Under the pieces are notes generated by a model that was not told the origin of the DNA, searched no databases, and saw only the letters and a program-made list of their open reading frames with translations. A program made the position numbers and the translations under genes. A DNA stretch of 64,000 bases from Helianthus annuus (Eukaryota; Streptophyta; Magnoliopsida; Asterales; Asteraceae), in the NCBI RefSeq assembly GCF_002127325.2, contig NC_035435.2:120585127-120649126 (forward strand), in the 5' to 3' direction. Shown piece after piece: positions 13,250 through 23,444 of the stretch; position 1 is the stretch's first letter, and every line of letters begins with the position of its first letter.

Positions 13250-15653
13250 TGTCACACCCCCAAAATACCACATGCGGAAACCCCCGCGAGGCGTGTGACG
13301 TACCAGGATCCAAGCCACCAATCACATTGAACTCATAAATATGTTTAAATAAAACTCTCATTCATTAACTTAAAGTGTCACAAACGTTACATATCATGCA
13401 TTGTATGCAGCGGAAGCATAACTCATATGTTAAGTATTTCGTAAACCATGTGTACATAAACCATTAAGCTCGTATGGAGATTCTATGTATCTCGACCCAT
13501 GACCAATCCAGCCTTCCAGACAGCAAGTTCCACAAGATATAACCCTATAGACCTGCAAGCATGCAGACAAGTGTTTCAGACGACGCTGGTGAGTTCAAAG
13601 TTTTGTTAACGCGTTTAGTTACCAGATATGTGTGTAAAACTGTTCAATGATTTGTTTTGATGATGTTATTAACTCGATTACCGTATGTGGCTACTAGATG
13701 TGTTTGCCCAAACCCCAATGCCTCTATCAAAGCATTGGTCAAGTGGTCAAGGTAATTAGTTCACGCCTGTCCATTCCGGCCCGGTGTGAGGGTGCCAAAC
13801 CTAATAGCGCTATCAACTAAATACCTCGTTGCCTTACCGGCAACAATCGATAGATATAAGGGTCCTTATATGATAGAAACTGAGTAATAACCAACATCCC
13901 ATTAACCTGCATTCCTCCCTGGAACGTTACCCGATATCCCTTCCCGGGATGCATGCTTGGAAAAAGAGCAGTGAACTCACCTTGGTTTGCTCGGTTTGAT
14001 TAATTACTTGTTCACACTTAAACAGTCACAGCCTATGACATTCACGTATACAAAATCAGTTTACATTCACATTGATCTCATACGTTCATAGTGTGCTTTC
14101 ACAGTAGAACCCAGGCTTAACAGGTAACAATTAATTCAGCTCGTAACACACGTAACAGATGGTTTACCATACATACTAGATACATCAGATTTCATGTTCT
14201 CGATTAAGGTTATTCAATCTTTACAATACATGCAAGTAGTGTAATCATCATAACCTACTGTTCATGTGAAGTCCTTCGACGAAAGATGCACTCGACGAAA
14301 CCCTATGTGACGAAACACCATGTGTTTCGTCAAGTTGACATGTGATGAAACAACACATGTTTCATCGAGTTATCATGTGACGAAACTCACTATGTTTCGT
14401 CAGCTCCCTTGCTAAACAATTACAGATCCATAGTAGGTTTCAGTACACGCACAAATAACCTTCGATAGTAATTCTCATTCATCAAATACAACCATTTGCT
14501 AAATCTACGAGTCACATTAAACCCTAATTACCATTTACAATAACATCATGAAATCCTTAATCGAGTCAAATCATCAGACTACACTTGAAGACATGCAATA
14601 CCATCTAAACTCTATTTTTCATGCTCTCAAATCATAATTTATATTTCAACAGTTATGGATCAGTGTTCAACATTAAGCATGCATCAAAACTACTTATACA
14701 ACCTATTCTGTTTTCATTCCTATGATCATTTTCATAATCCACATACACAACATCATTTACCCTAATAAATTTTTATGCATAAAACATCACTAATTTATAT
14801 ATATGAAACTCGAATGTACTGATATTAAGACCGACTATAGGGTACCTCATCAACATAATCAGATTACCATCAAACTTACTAACCCAAAACCCTAACGTTC
14901 ATGCACATGGTTATAATTCTAACAATCTAAAAGTCATATTCATGAATTTACACATCACCGAGCATCAACAGGGCCAATCAACTATTCACAAAATCTTATT
15001 ATATATAATTCATTCAAGGTAAACCACAACCACCAACTGTCAACATATAATCATACAACATATACTAATTTCTTATCTACCGACATATAGTGTGATCACT
15101 CATCATCGTATAACATTATCATAACAATCTGTATATGTTTTAGTGCAAACACCACCCTAATCAATCAAGAATTAACATCACATAACAACAAAGACTGAGA
15201 GCAATTGCACTAACCGGAGGTTCTTATCGAACAGACAAATGCGTCGAAGGGGGAAAGAAAGTCTACTGCCATCGTGCGTCTAGAGAGAGTCTAGGGTTTT
15301 AGTTTACGTTTGACAGACTACATAACAGTACTGAGCAATAAAATATCCACAGCTGGGCCGCGAGTTATGTTGGGCCGAGGCCCTTAATGGACTTCGACGA
15401 AAGTCTTGTTTCGTCGTGAGGTGATGACGATGAAAGTCTTGTTTCGTGGACAGCCATCTTTCGTCGACTTGTGTGATGTGTTGACCAGAATTAAGGAAGC
15501 ACAATTACCTCATGACTAGGCATCAAACAACTAACAAAAAAATACTTTAATCATTTAACAATCATGCATTAGTTACCACTCAAAACAAATTACGAAACCA
15601 GATTGTGAGCAAGTGACACGTAGAGGAAAGACCCTGGAATCTCGGTTGTCACA
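13250..15653 (-). repeat. 5' LTR of the Gypsy element
   Basis: Direct repeat of the LTR at 6300-8704, 2404 bp. It shares the GACGAAA/TTTCGTC islands (about 14273-14402 and 15390-15465), with a few substitutions inside the words (for example TGATGAAA in place of TGACGAAA). Ends next to ACATA at 15654-15658. Confidence 0.93.
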
Positions 15654-16729
15654 ACATAGGTAACCTATGCGGGTGAAACCACGGCATGAACAATCTGCTG
15701 TCCTATCAACGTTGTTTAACTTGACCTGCATATTATAAAGCTAAACCAATGTTAGGCACTATAACGCTAGGCTGTAAAAAAATATTATATGTAACATGTG
15801 TTAGGCATCCTATTGTAAAAAAAATAACCGTGAAAACATTGTCTTCATGTGTGACAGAAAAAACCATTGTGCCGTTTGTGGATTTCCTTTCGAACAACGT
15901 GAAACACAGAGTGAGTATAAATAGCGAACGCATGTTCTTCAATGGGCAGATTGCTTTTGCCATTGAAAACGATGGAAGAAGATTTGAAATGAGCAACTCT
16001 TTGGCGGTAACGTTGTGCGTCAATTCGCCGCGTCATAACATAGCAGCCATTGAACCAGAGTATTTGCGCTGGTAGAGTTAACTTTGAAAGCTGCATTTGA
16101 ACTTTCGGAACGTGAAGTCGTCTTCATCGAACAGTACATAGGGATGTCCCTGAAGTACGCAGGTACCCAACGTTCCCTGATTTCGTACATCTCATTGAGC
16201 CATTGGTGGTCTTGTAGTCCAAATTTTTCCAGCAACGCTGCCCATCGCGATTCAGAGGTAGATGGCTTTATGTAAACATTCCAAACCAGTCGATGAATGC
16301 AAGCCCTCACATCAGTGTTTTGTAACAGGTCACCCGCAATCTGTTAACGAGGTTAAAGGAAAAAAAAAACAAGTCGAAAATAAGGTACTGAAAAAAAATA
16401 ACTTCGGAATAATATCTCAGTGCTTATCTTTGACCTTGGTTGGTAGCTTTTTCATAATATGCCACATGCAAAGCCTGTTACAAGATGTAGTAAAGACCTG
16501 TTGAATAGCCTGTTTCATCGACGAGTCCTGATCGCTTAAGATCAACCGAGGTTCAGTCCCATGTGCTTTCAGGAATGCTTGGAGTACTTATTTATAAGAT
16601 CCAACAGTCTCATTTAAAAGCAACCCAGCACCAAAGGTCACACAATGCATGTGGTTGTCTACGCCAGTGAATGGTACAAAAATCATGTTGTACATGGGGA
16701 AAAAAATAGGGTGGGCGGTTAGCACAAAA

Positions 16730-17640
16730 TCATGTTACATGTCAGGGGTAACACATGCAACAAGTGTCAGATCTCAAAATAAAATGCATATTCTTATTCG
16801 AACCCTTAACATTATCCAGATACATGTCACAATGCCTGTTGTTATTTGAAAAAGATAGACAATTTTAAGATGTGTAACACATGTTACAACTACCTATTGT
16901 TTTGAAGTAACAATGAAAAAAGGTATCTTTACTGTTACTTCAAAACAATAAGCAATTGTAACACGTGTTACACATATTAGGAAATATTGTAATATAAGAG
17001 CTACATGTGTAACACATGCTACAACGGCCTATTGTTTTGAAGTAGCAATGAATGAATCTTTTTTCACAACATTATGCAGGTACATGTAAGAATGCCTATT
17101 GCTACTTCAAAACAATAGATAATTCTAACATCTTTAACACATCTTAGAAGGCCCACATGTAAAGGTGTCAAAGATGTAAAAAATGCAGATCTGTAACACA
17201 TGTAACACATGTTACAAATGCTTATTGTTTTGAAGTAACAGTAAAGATATCTTTCTTCACAACCATTTATCTTAATAGTTAGATGTGAAACACATGCAAT
17301 ACGCCTAACGTTTGTTAGGAGACATTGTAAGACAAGAGCTACATGTGTAACACATGTTACAACTGCCTAATGTTTTGACAATGGACAATTTAACATGTGT
17401 AACACAACTTAGAATTGCCTATCATTTTGAAATAACAATGAATTTATCTTTTTTCCAGAACCACTTAGAGTAAGGGTTACATGTGTAACACATGTACAAC
17501 TATCTGAAAATTAAAAAAGGTAGATCTGTAACACATGTAACACATGTTATCAATTGTTTTGAAGTAAAAGAAAAGGTTGTAACGTAAGAGCTACATGTGT
17601 AACACATGTAAAACATGTTCCATATATTAGGTGTAATATA
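16730..17640 (-). repeat. Transposase intron packed with MULE-1 motifs
   Basis: The intron between the 18454-17650 exon and the 16692-16434 exon contains about ten copies or near-copies of TGTAACACATGTTACA (about 16873, 16959, 17005, 17200, 17342, 17483, 17540, 17595 and others). The companion motif TTGTTTTGAAGTAACAAT occurs in both orientations at about 16904, 16940, 17034, 17100, 17225 and 17552. The two motifs alternate at a spacing of roughly 30 to 60 bp. Confidence 0.9.
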
Positions 17641-18519
17641 TCTACTAACTTGTTTGTCTGGTAAGTAGCATCGAACGCTAACACATCCCCAAAAGGCTTG
17701 TAGTTTAGCTTGGAGATCTCATCAGCCCAAAACACAGCATTCAATTTCCCATCAGATACAACAAAGTCATAGTAGAAGTTTGGAAGACTTTCCCTTCGAT
17801 CACGAAGGCGATCCAGAAAAAGTTGAGCATCTCGGTTACCTATAAAAATCCTCAACTTCTGGCTAAAGTTTTTAAAGTCGTCGGGAGTACCATGCACATT
17901 GTGATGACCACCTTTAATACTTACAAGGCACATGCGGGCCTTGATCGGACCAATACGATTGATGCTCATTTGGTGAATAAATTGTTGCGTTGCAAATGGG
18001 AGTTTTCTTGATATTTTTGAAAGGTCACGGTTGAATGGGTTAATAAGGGGGTGATTATGCACATCAATCCAGTTGTGTACAACAAAACGAGTAGGGTTTT
18101 GCGTGATGAGGACAAGAATCTGCGCCTTGCAATCAGTGTGTGTGAATGTACTTTTCCTGTTGGTCATCACCGAAGACTCACAGAGAGTGTCGAACGTCCT
18201 TTTCTGTTGCGGTTTAGCAGCTTTCGAGCACCTTAGGTATTTGTGCGTCGCATACCCATTCCAAACCTTTGTTTGCGCCTTTTTTACATCGAAGCCAACT
18301 TGATATCCGTATGCCTTATACATTGCAATAAGCTCCTCAAATGTGTCGTATGATTTTCCAAGAACGGGATGGAACTCCTTGTCAACAATAGGAGTCCAAT
18401 ATTTGGTTCCTTGTGGGGTCTGAGTTACAAAGTAGCGGGGAGTTCCTTGTTCATCTGTGTATAAAATGTGTAAATTAAACAAAAACTAAATCTTTTTCCA
18501 AAAAAAAAAAACATAACGG

Positions 18520-18820
18520 CTACATATTTAACACATGTTACAACTGAGTAATTTTGAAAAATAACATAAAATGTATCTTTTTAGGAAAACCTTGTCATAA
18601 GGGCTACATTTTGTAACACCATCATGGATTTTTTTAGTTTTCTGTAAGGTTTTAACACATGTTACATGTGTAATGTGTACGTGTTACGTTGATCAATGCA
18701 TATGAGACTTGTAAACAATGCATATTTTTTTAAAATACAAAGGTAAAAGTTATTTTTATTGCAGTGCTAACACTTTTATTGGAGTGCTAACACATGTTAC
18801 AATGTTACGAATGAATATTT
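18520..18820 (-). repeat. Second MULE-1 motif cluster in the transposase gene
   Basis: TTAACACATGTTACA occurs at about 18529 and 18653, and CTAACACATGTTACAA at about 18787, inside the intron upstream of the large exon. No coding similarity is seen between 18455 and about 18865. Confidence 0.8.
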
Positions 18821-19594
18821 TTCAAATATATTTACGGTTCCATGCTGCCAAAAAGGTTAAAGATAACCTTCATGAACATCAGGTCAGGTTAGCGGGGATT
18901 TCCCTCTGTCGTTAGCTCGTGCGAGTAGCGGTGATTCCTCGTCATACTCATCACTCCACATATCTGAAACCCGAGTTTGCACTGGTAATTAGAAAAACAA
19001 GAATAAGGTATTTTTTTTAAGAAAAAAAAGCTTTTAAATCTAAATGTTAAAACCTTGTTCATTTGGTGAAAACATCTGAAAGTGAAACTGTTGAAGTTCT
19101 ACCTCTGGCTGCATGTTCTCATCTCTAATATGTCCAACACCTGATTATACAATAAATCATAAACTTGTATAGTAATGGGTTTCCAAGACCAACAAAACAA
19201 AAAGAAAATACAAATTGGTTAGTTGGTTGTGCAAGATATTAAAAAATGTGAAAAACTTCAAATAAGTTAAACAAAAGGATCCAAAATAAATCATCTAATC
19301 TGTAACACCAACAAACATGTAAATGGCAGGGTGTTCATGATTGACTCATAAAAAATGAAGAACATGAACCAAAAGAAGATGATTACCCAGAATAGAAGAG
19401 AAATGACTCCTAAAAAAAGAAGAACAGGAACAAAAAAAAACATGAATGTCTTCTAAAAAAAAGAGAACAAACTCTTGATTCATACACATACCTATCAAAC
19501 CTGATGCCAGCTGGAAGTAAACTGCCGGTGATTCATCGTCGATGAAGTTGTTCCGGAATACACGGCTAGGAGAATAAGCCTGAAAATCGGCCAT

Positions 19595-19889
19595 GAAAGA
19601 TGGAAGAAAGCAATGGAGTTAGGGTTTTTGAAGAAGAAAGGAATGGAGGATGAAGAAGGAAGAAAGAAATGGAAGATATGTATATATTTTTTGGTTTAAA
19701 AAGGTGATGAGTTGATGGGTAATAAATGTGACTTGATGGGATGGGAAGAGGGTGAAGTGATGGCTTGAACAAATGACCAATTTGCCCTTTTAACATGTGT
19801 TTTAAAGATATGATGTGGATCAATCTTGTCCACACAATTCAGGTTTCCCAAGTTTTTTAGATTAAAGGGTTTTCCATAGATACTTACAT

Positions 19890-19890
<1 letters not shown>
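19595..19890 (-). promoter_or_regulatory. Presumed 5' flank of the MULE-1 transposase gene
   Basis: The sequence upstream of the likely start codon at 19594 is purine-rich on plus (GGAAGAAAGAAATGG repeats), then AT-rich. No clear TATA box can be separated from the background. It runs into the (TA)n tract starting near 19891, which I take as the outer limit of MULE-1. Confidence 0.3.
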
Positions 19891-19924
<34 letters not shown>

Positions 19925-20324
19925 GGGAGGGTTATTTTGAGAACGCTAAATATTACGAGAACCGTGAGAACGAATGAAAAAACCAATCAAAACCAATTTT
20001 TTAATACAAATCTCATTGTAATTAATATACAACATCAAAAAAAGAATTTACAACATCAAATAATTCATTTCTCCTTTGAAAATCACTCTTTTTAGATTTT
20101 TTACACATGTGTAAATATAACAGATTTACACATGTGTAAATTTTCTTTATTTATGAATTCACGTAAATTTAAACGTGTAAATTAAATTTCTAACATTGTA
20201 TTCAAATAATAATGATAAGTGTAGAAAAAAATTTTGAATTTGAATTGTCTTTGACCAAGTTCTCGCGATTTTTTCATTTGTTCTCACGGTTCTCGCGATA
20301 TTTAGCGTTCTCATTTAAACCCTC

Positions 20325-20327
<3 letters not shown>
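19925..20327. mobile_element. (TA)n-flanked MITE, family 1, copy 1
   Basis: Begins GGGAGGGTTATTTTGAGAAC and ends with the imperfect inverse, TTCTCATTTAAACCCTCCCC, with about 60 bp of inverted repeat that includes GAGAACCGTGAGAACG against CGTTCTCAC-type sequence. Both sides are TATATA runs (19891-19924 and 20328-20373). The interior carries an inverted pair of ACACATGTGTAAA words and no coding sequence. A second copy lies at 28855-29289. Confidence 0.85.
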
Positions 20328-20373
<46 letters not shown>

Positions 20374-20378
<5 letters not shown>

Positions 20379-20826
20379 AGGTTCATGCGAGAACCACCTT
20401 TATTGCGAGAACCGCGAGAACCAATGTGAACACAACCTAAAATAGCTAAAAAAAACCTAAAAAACCCTAAAAAAACCTAACCCCCCCCCAAGCTAAATGC
20501 TAAAAACTAAAACCCCCCAAAAAACCTAACCCCCAACCACCCACCCACCCCCCAAAAACCTAAACCCCCCCCCCTCCCCAAAGCTAAAATGCTAAAAACT
20601 AAACCCCAAAAAAACCTAAAAAAATCTAAATTTTTTTTTAATATTTTTTATGTTAAAATCGCTAATTTTAGTAGCCAAAAAAAATTTTTTTTTGGCTACT
20701 AAAAGTAGCGATTTTTTTATAAAAATATTAAAAAAAATTGTGTGTTTTTTAGCTATTTTTAGGCATTTTTTGTTGTGTTCACATCGGTTCTCGCAATAAA
20801 GGGTGGTTCCTAACGGATCTTTGTCG
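20374..20826. mobile_element. (TA)n-flanked MITE, family 2, copy 1
   Basis: Left end GGGTAAGGTTCATGCGAGAA with CACCTTTATTGCGAGAACCG; right end is the inverse with changes (CGGTTCTCGCAATAAAGG ... ACGGATCTTTGTC). Flanked by TA runs. The core is C-rich, CCTAACCCCC and CCCCAAAAACCTAAAC words, followed by an inner hairpin in which AATCGCTAATTTTAGTAGCC faces GGCTACTAAAAGTAGCGATT. A longer copy lies at 29369-30183. Confidence 0.85.
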
Positions 20827-20852
20827 TATATATATATATATATATATATATA

Positions 20853-21291
20853 GGTCAAGTTATTCTACAAAGGCTCCTAATTGTAAGAAGTGTAAGAAGG
20901 ATTTATAGAATGACAAATGTCCAATAACCTAAAATTAAACCCACTACATCACCACCCAAAACCTAAACACCCACCCACACCCACCCCACCACCACCCAAA
21001 AACCTAACCCCCCCCCCTCCCGGCAAAAAAAATTATACCTCACCAAAAAAACCTAACCCCCCCCCCCCAAAAAAAAAAAAAAAACCTAACCCCCTACCGC
21101 CACCCCCCAAAAACCTAAAAAAACCTAACACCCCCCACCCCCCAAAAACCTAACACCCCCCACCCCCCAAAAACCTAAAAGAACCTAACACCCCCACCCC
21201 CCAAAAACCTAAAAAAAACTATTTTTGTGTAATGGGTTTTTTTAAGAGCCTTTGTACCCTTCTTACAATTAGTATCCTTTGTATTTGATCC
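20853..21291. mobile_element. (TA)n-associated MITE, family 3
   Basis: Left end GGTCAAGTTATTCTACAAAGG then CTCCTAATTGTAAGAAG; the inverse, CTTACAATTAGTATCC and TTGTATTTGATCC, ends at 21291. The left side is a TA run but the right side is not, so it may be nested in, or be the left end of, MULE-2. The core (20930-21215) is a run of CCCCCCACCCCCCAAAAACC-like units with CCTAA. Confidence 0.7.
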
Positions 21292-22104
21292 TGGCCCAAC
21301 ACGTGGCAGGGGGCCTAATTGTTATGCGGGGGTACGATTGTCCTTTTATACGTTCCCTCCTTATTCGCGTTATAAATCTCTTTCAAATTAAAACTCAAAA
21401 GATTATTGTTAGCTATTACCTCCATTGCAAGCTTTCTCAGATCTATGGCGTTTAACGTGTATTCTGTTCGACAAAGTAAAATTCGTTGGCGTTTTTCTTT
21501 TTTCGTTCCAGCAAATCATGCAACAGATATGGCGTTTTGTTCTTTTATCATTTTTCTATGACGTTTTTTGTAATATTATTTTTATAATGTGTTGTATGAT
21601 TTTCAATAGCGTTATTCAATTATGCAATTTAATCGCGTTTTAATTGGTATTTAAACAATTATTAAGAACTGCACTTGGAGTTTTCATTATTAATTTTAAT
21701 TGTCATTTGCGTTCTAGTATATTTCTTATGTTTTTTACGATCATTGGCGTTTTACATCTATTTAATTAGTTTTGAATTTTATTTAGTAGTATTTGTGAAC
21801 ATCAGTTATCACTATTTTGTTAATTTGTGTAAACATTAGTTTTGTTAATATGACGTTTTCATTATGATGTTATATTTTGTTAATTATTTATGTTGTTAAG
21901 TGTTTTTAATTATTCATCTCATGGCTTTTTTATCATGTCGTTTTTAAATTATGTGTTTATTATGTCTTGTTTATTATTCAATTAATGGCGTTTTAATATA
22001 TAATGTTATTACGAGACATCACTTTGTTTTTCTGATTTTTCTATTCCTCACTGTGTTTTCTAAGACGAAGTTTCTTCCTCGAGTCAAAGGCTTTGCCCCA
22101 AAAC
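21292..22104 (+). promoter_or_regulatory. MULE-2 upstream region with GGCGTTTT motifs
   Basis: T-rich non-coding sequence before the FAR1 exon. It contains GGCGTTTT at about 21491, 21532, 21745 and 21987 and several near-copies (GACGTTTT, GTCGTTTT). A CACGTGGC G-box-like word lies near 21299. A 5' untranslated exon or intron probably lies here, but I cannot place its ends. Confidence 0.4.
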
Positions 22105-22621
22105 TGTATTACCATTTATTATTCCTGACGTTAGTGAAGAATTAAAGCCCACAATGGACATGGTATTCTCAAGCCTCGATGATTGTTATTCAATGTATGT
22201 TAAGTATGCCAAGGAGTGTGGGTTTTCAGTCAGGAAAGGGACTACAAAGACAAACTCTAAAGGTGTCTTACATATTAAGTACTACTTGTGTACGAGATCT
22301 GGGTTACACAAGGACAAGAAGGTTGATACGTTGGACCCCAATCAAAAGGAGCGAGTAGTGCGATCGAACTTTTCAAAGAGGACTGATTGTGGTGCACTGT
22401 TATGTGTACTTTTTGAGGCTGGATCATGGAAGGTGTATAAGTTTGTCGAGGAGCACAATCATGAACTTGTTGAACGTCCCAATAAGCATCTTCTTCCAAC
22501 TGAACGATTAAGCCAGACGTAATTACCACGTGTTTGGTGATGTGATTTCGTTTGACGCCACGTATCATTCCAACAAGTAATATTTTATAATTCAACTTCT
22601 TTTATTTTTTGCTTTTATTAG

Positions 22622-22747
22622 TTTACATGCAATGGCGTTTTATTATTTTACATGCAATGGCGTTTTATTAATTTACATGCAATGGCGTTTTATTATTTTA
22701 CATGCAATGGCGTTTTATTAGTTTACATGCAATGGCGTTTTATTATT
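22622..22747 (+). repeat. Five 25-bp tandem repeats in a MULE-2 intron
   Basis: Units of TTTACATGCAATGGCGTTTT followed by ATTA(TT) are repeated five times just upstream of the splice acceptor at 22778. Each unit contains one copy of the MULE-2 motif. Confidence 0.95.
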
Positions 22748-23444
22748 GTTTCAGCTCTCATGGCGTTTTTATATGCAGATACTCTATGGTGTTTGTACCG
22801 TTCACTGGTATAGACCATCATCACTACAATGTTACATTTGGTGCAGCATTATTGGCGTCGGAAACTGCTGATACGTATATTTGGTTGTTGAGAGTTTTTC
22901 TAAAAGCTGTTGGTTCTCAACCAAAAGTTGTTGTCACTGACCAAGATCCAGTAATGAAGAAGGCTATTTCTGTTGTATTTGTTGACATGAGGCAACGGTT
23001 ATGCATGTGGCATGTGATGCATAAACTTTCTGTGAAGGTTGTTATGCTTTTTTTACCTTTGGCGTTTTAGGATACACTGCGTTTTAAAATACATGGTGTT
23101 CTTTACCTTGTTAGTGTTTTTTTAATTAAGTTTTGTCTTTGTGTTTTTTTTATGCATGGTGTTTTCGTGTTATACATAGGTTGGTGTTAGGCTATGTAAT
23201 TCCACCAATTTTAAAGAATGTATTTGCGGTGTTGTGTGGACGGATATTCTCACACCTGAAGAGTTTGAATCAGAATGGGAAGCGGTTATCGCAGAGTTCA
23301 ATTTAGAAGATAATGACTGGCTATCTGATATTTTTGCACTTGGAATATTGGATCCCTGCATACTATAGAATGGAGGAGATGTCTGGTCTTATGCGAACGA
23401 CATCCAGGTCGGAGAGTGAGAATCATTTTTTTGGTCAAGTGTGC

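Larger units (their letters stand above)
6300..15653 (-). mobile_element. Ty3/Gypsy LTR retrotransposon, full length but decayed inside
   Basis: Long direct repeats at 6300-8704 and 13250-15653 begin TGTCACACC and end GTCACA on the plus strand, so the element reads TG...CA on minus. ACATA flanks it on both sides (6295-6299 and 15654-15658), a clean 5-bp target-site duplication. A primer-binding site lies against the right LTR and a polypurine tract against the left LTR, fixing the minus orientation. Order of the remnants (gag, protease, RT, RNase H, integrase) is that of Gypsy elements. By eye the LTRs differ at about 40 positions, close to 98 percent identity, while the coding region has no open frame longer than about 150 codons. 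Confidence 0.93.
5758..19594 (-). pseudogene. FAR1/MULE transposase gene of MULE-1, split by a retrotransposon
   Basis: This is a FAR1/FHY3-type DNA transposase. Reading minus: a first exon beginning MADFQAYSPSR (19594-19492); 19140-19054; a short exon from 18981; a large exon 18454-17650 with the FAR1 DNA-binding region (YGYQVGFDVKKAQTKV and DCKAQ, VHNHPL) and the first catalytic Asp in FGDVLAFDATYQTNK; 16692-16434 with the FVPFTGVDNH block and DQD; 16340 to about 15845 with the ERYR-like RIDAQRYRQRVAHF block; then 15725-15654 continuing at 6299-5758 with the SWIM finger CSCRGFTRIGYLCRHVF and a C-terminal knuckle CRTCMKYVTGHDSRNC. Damage: TAA in place of a residue near 16594, a frameshift near 16030, a poor acceptor before 16692, an unclear end to the third exon, and the Gypsy insertion at 6300-15653. 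The family call is firm; some exon limits are estimates. Confidence 0.85.

Noticed and set aside
20917..21153. Pro/Lys-rich frame, and Gly/Phe-rich frames at 29717-29965 and 30688-31079
   Set aside because: They come from C-rich or G-rich low-complexity cores of MITEs.
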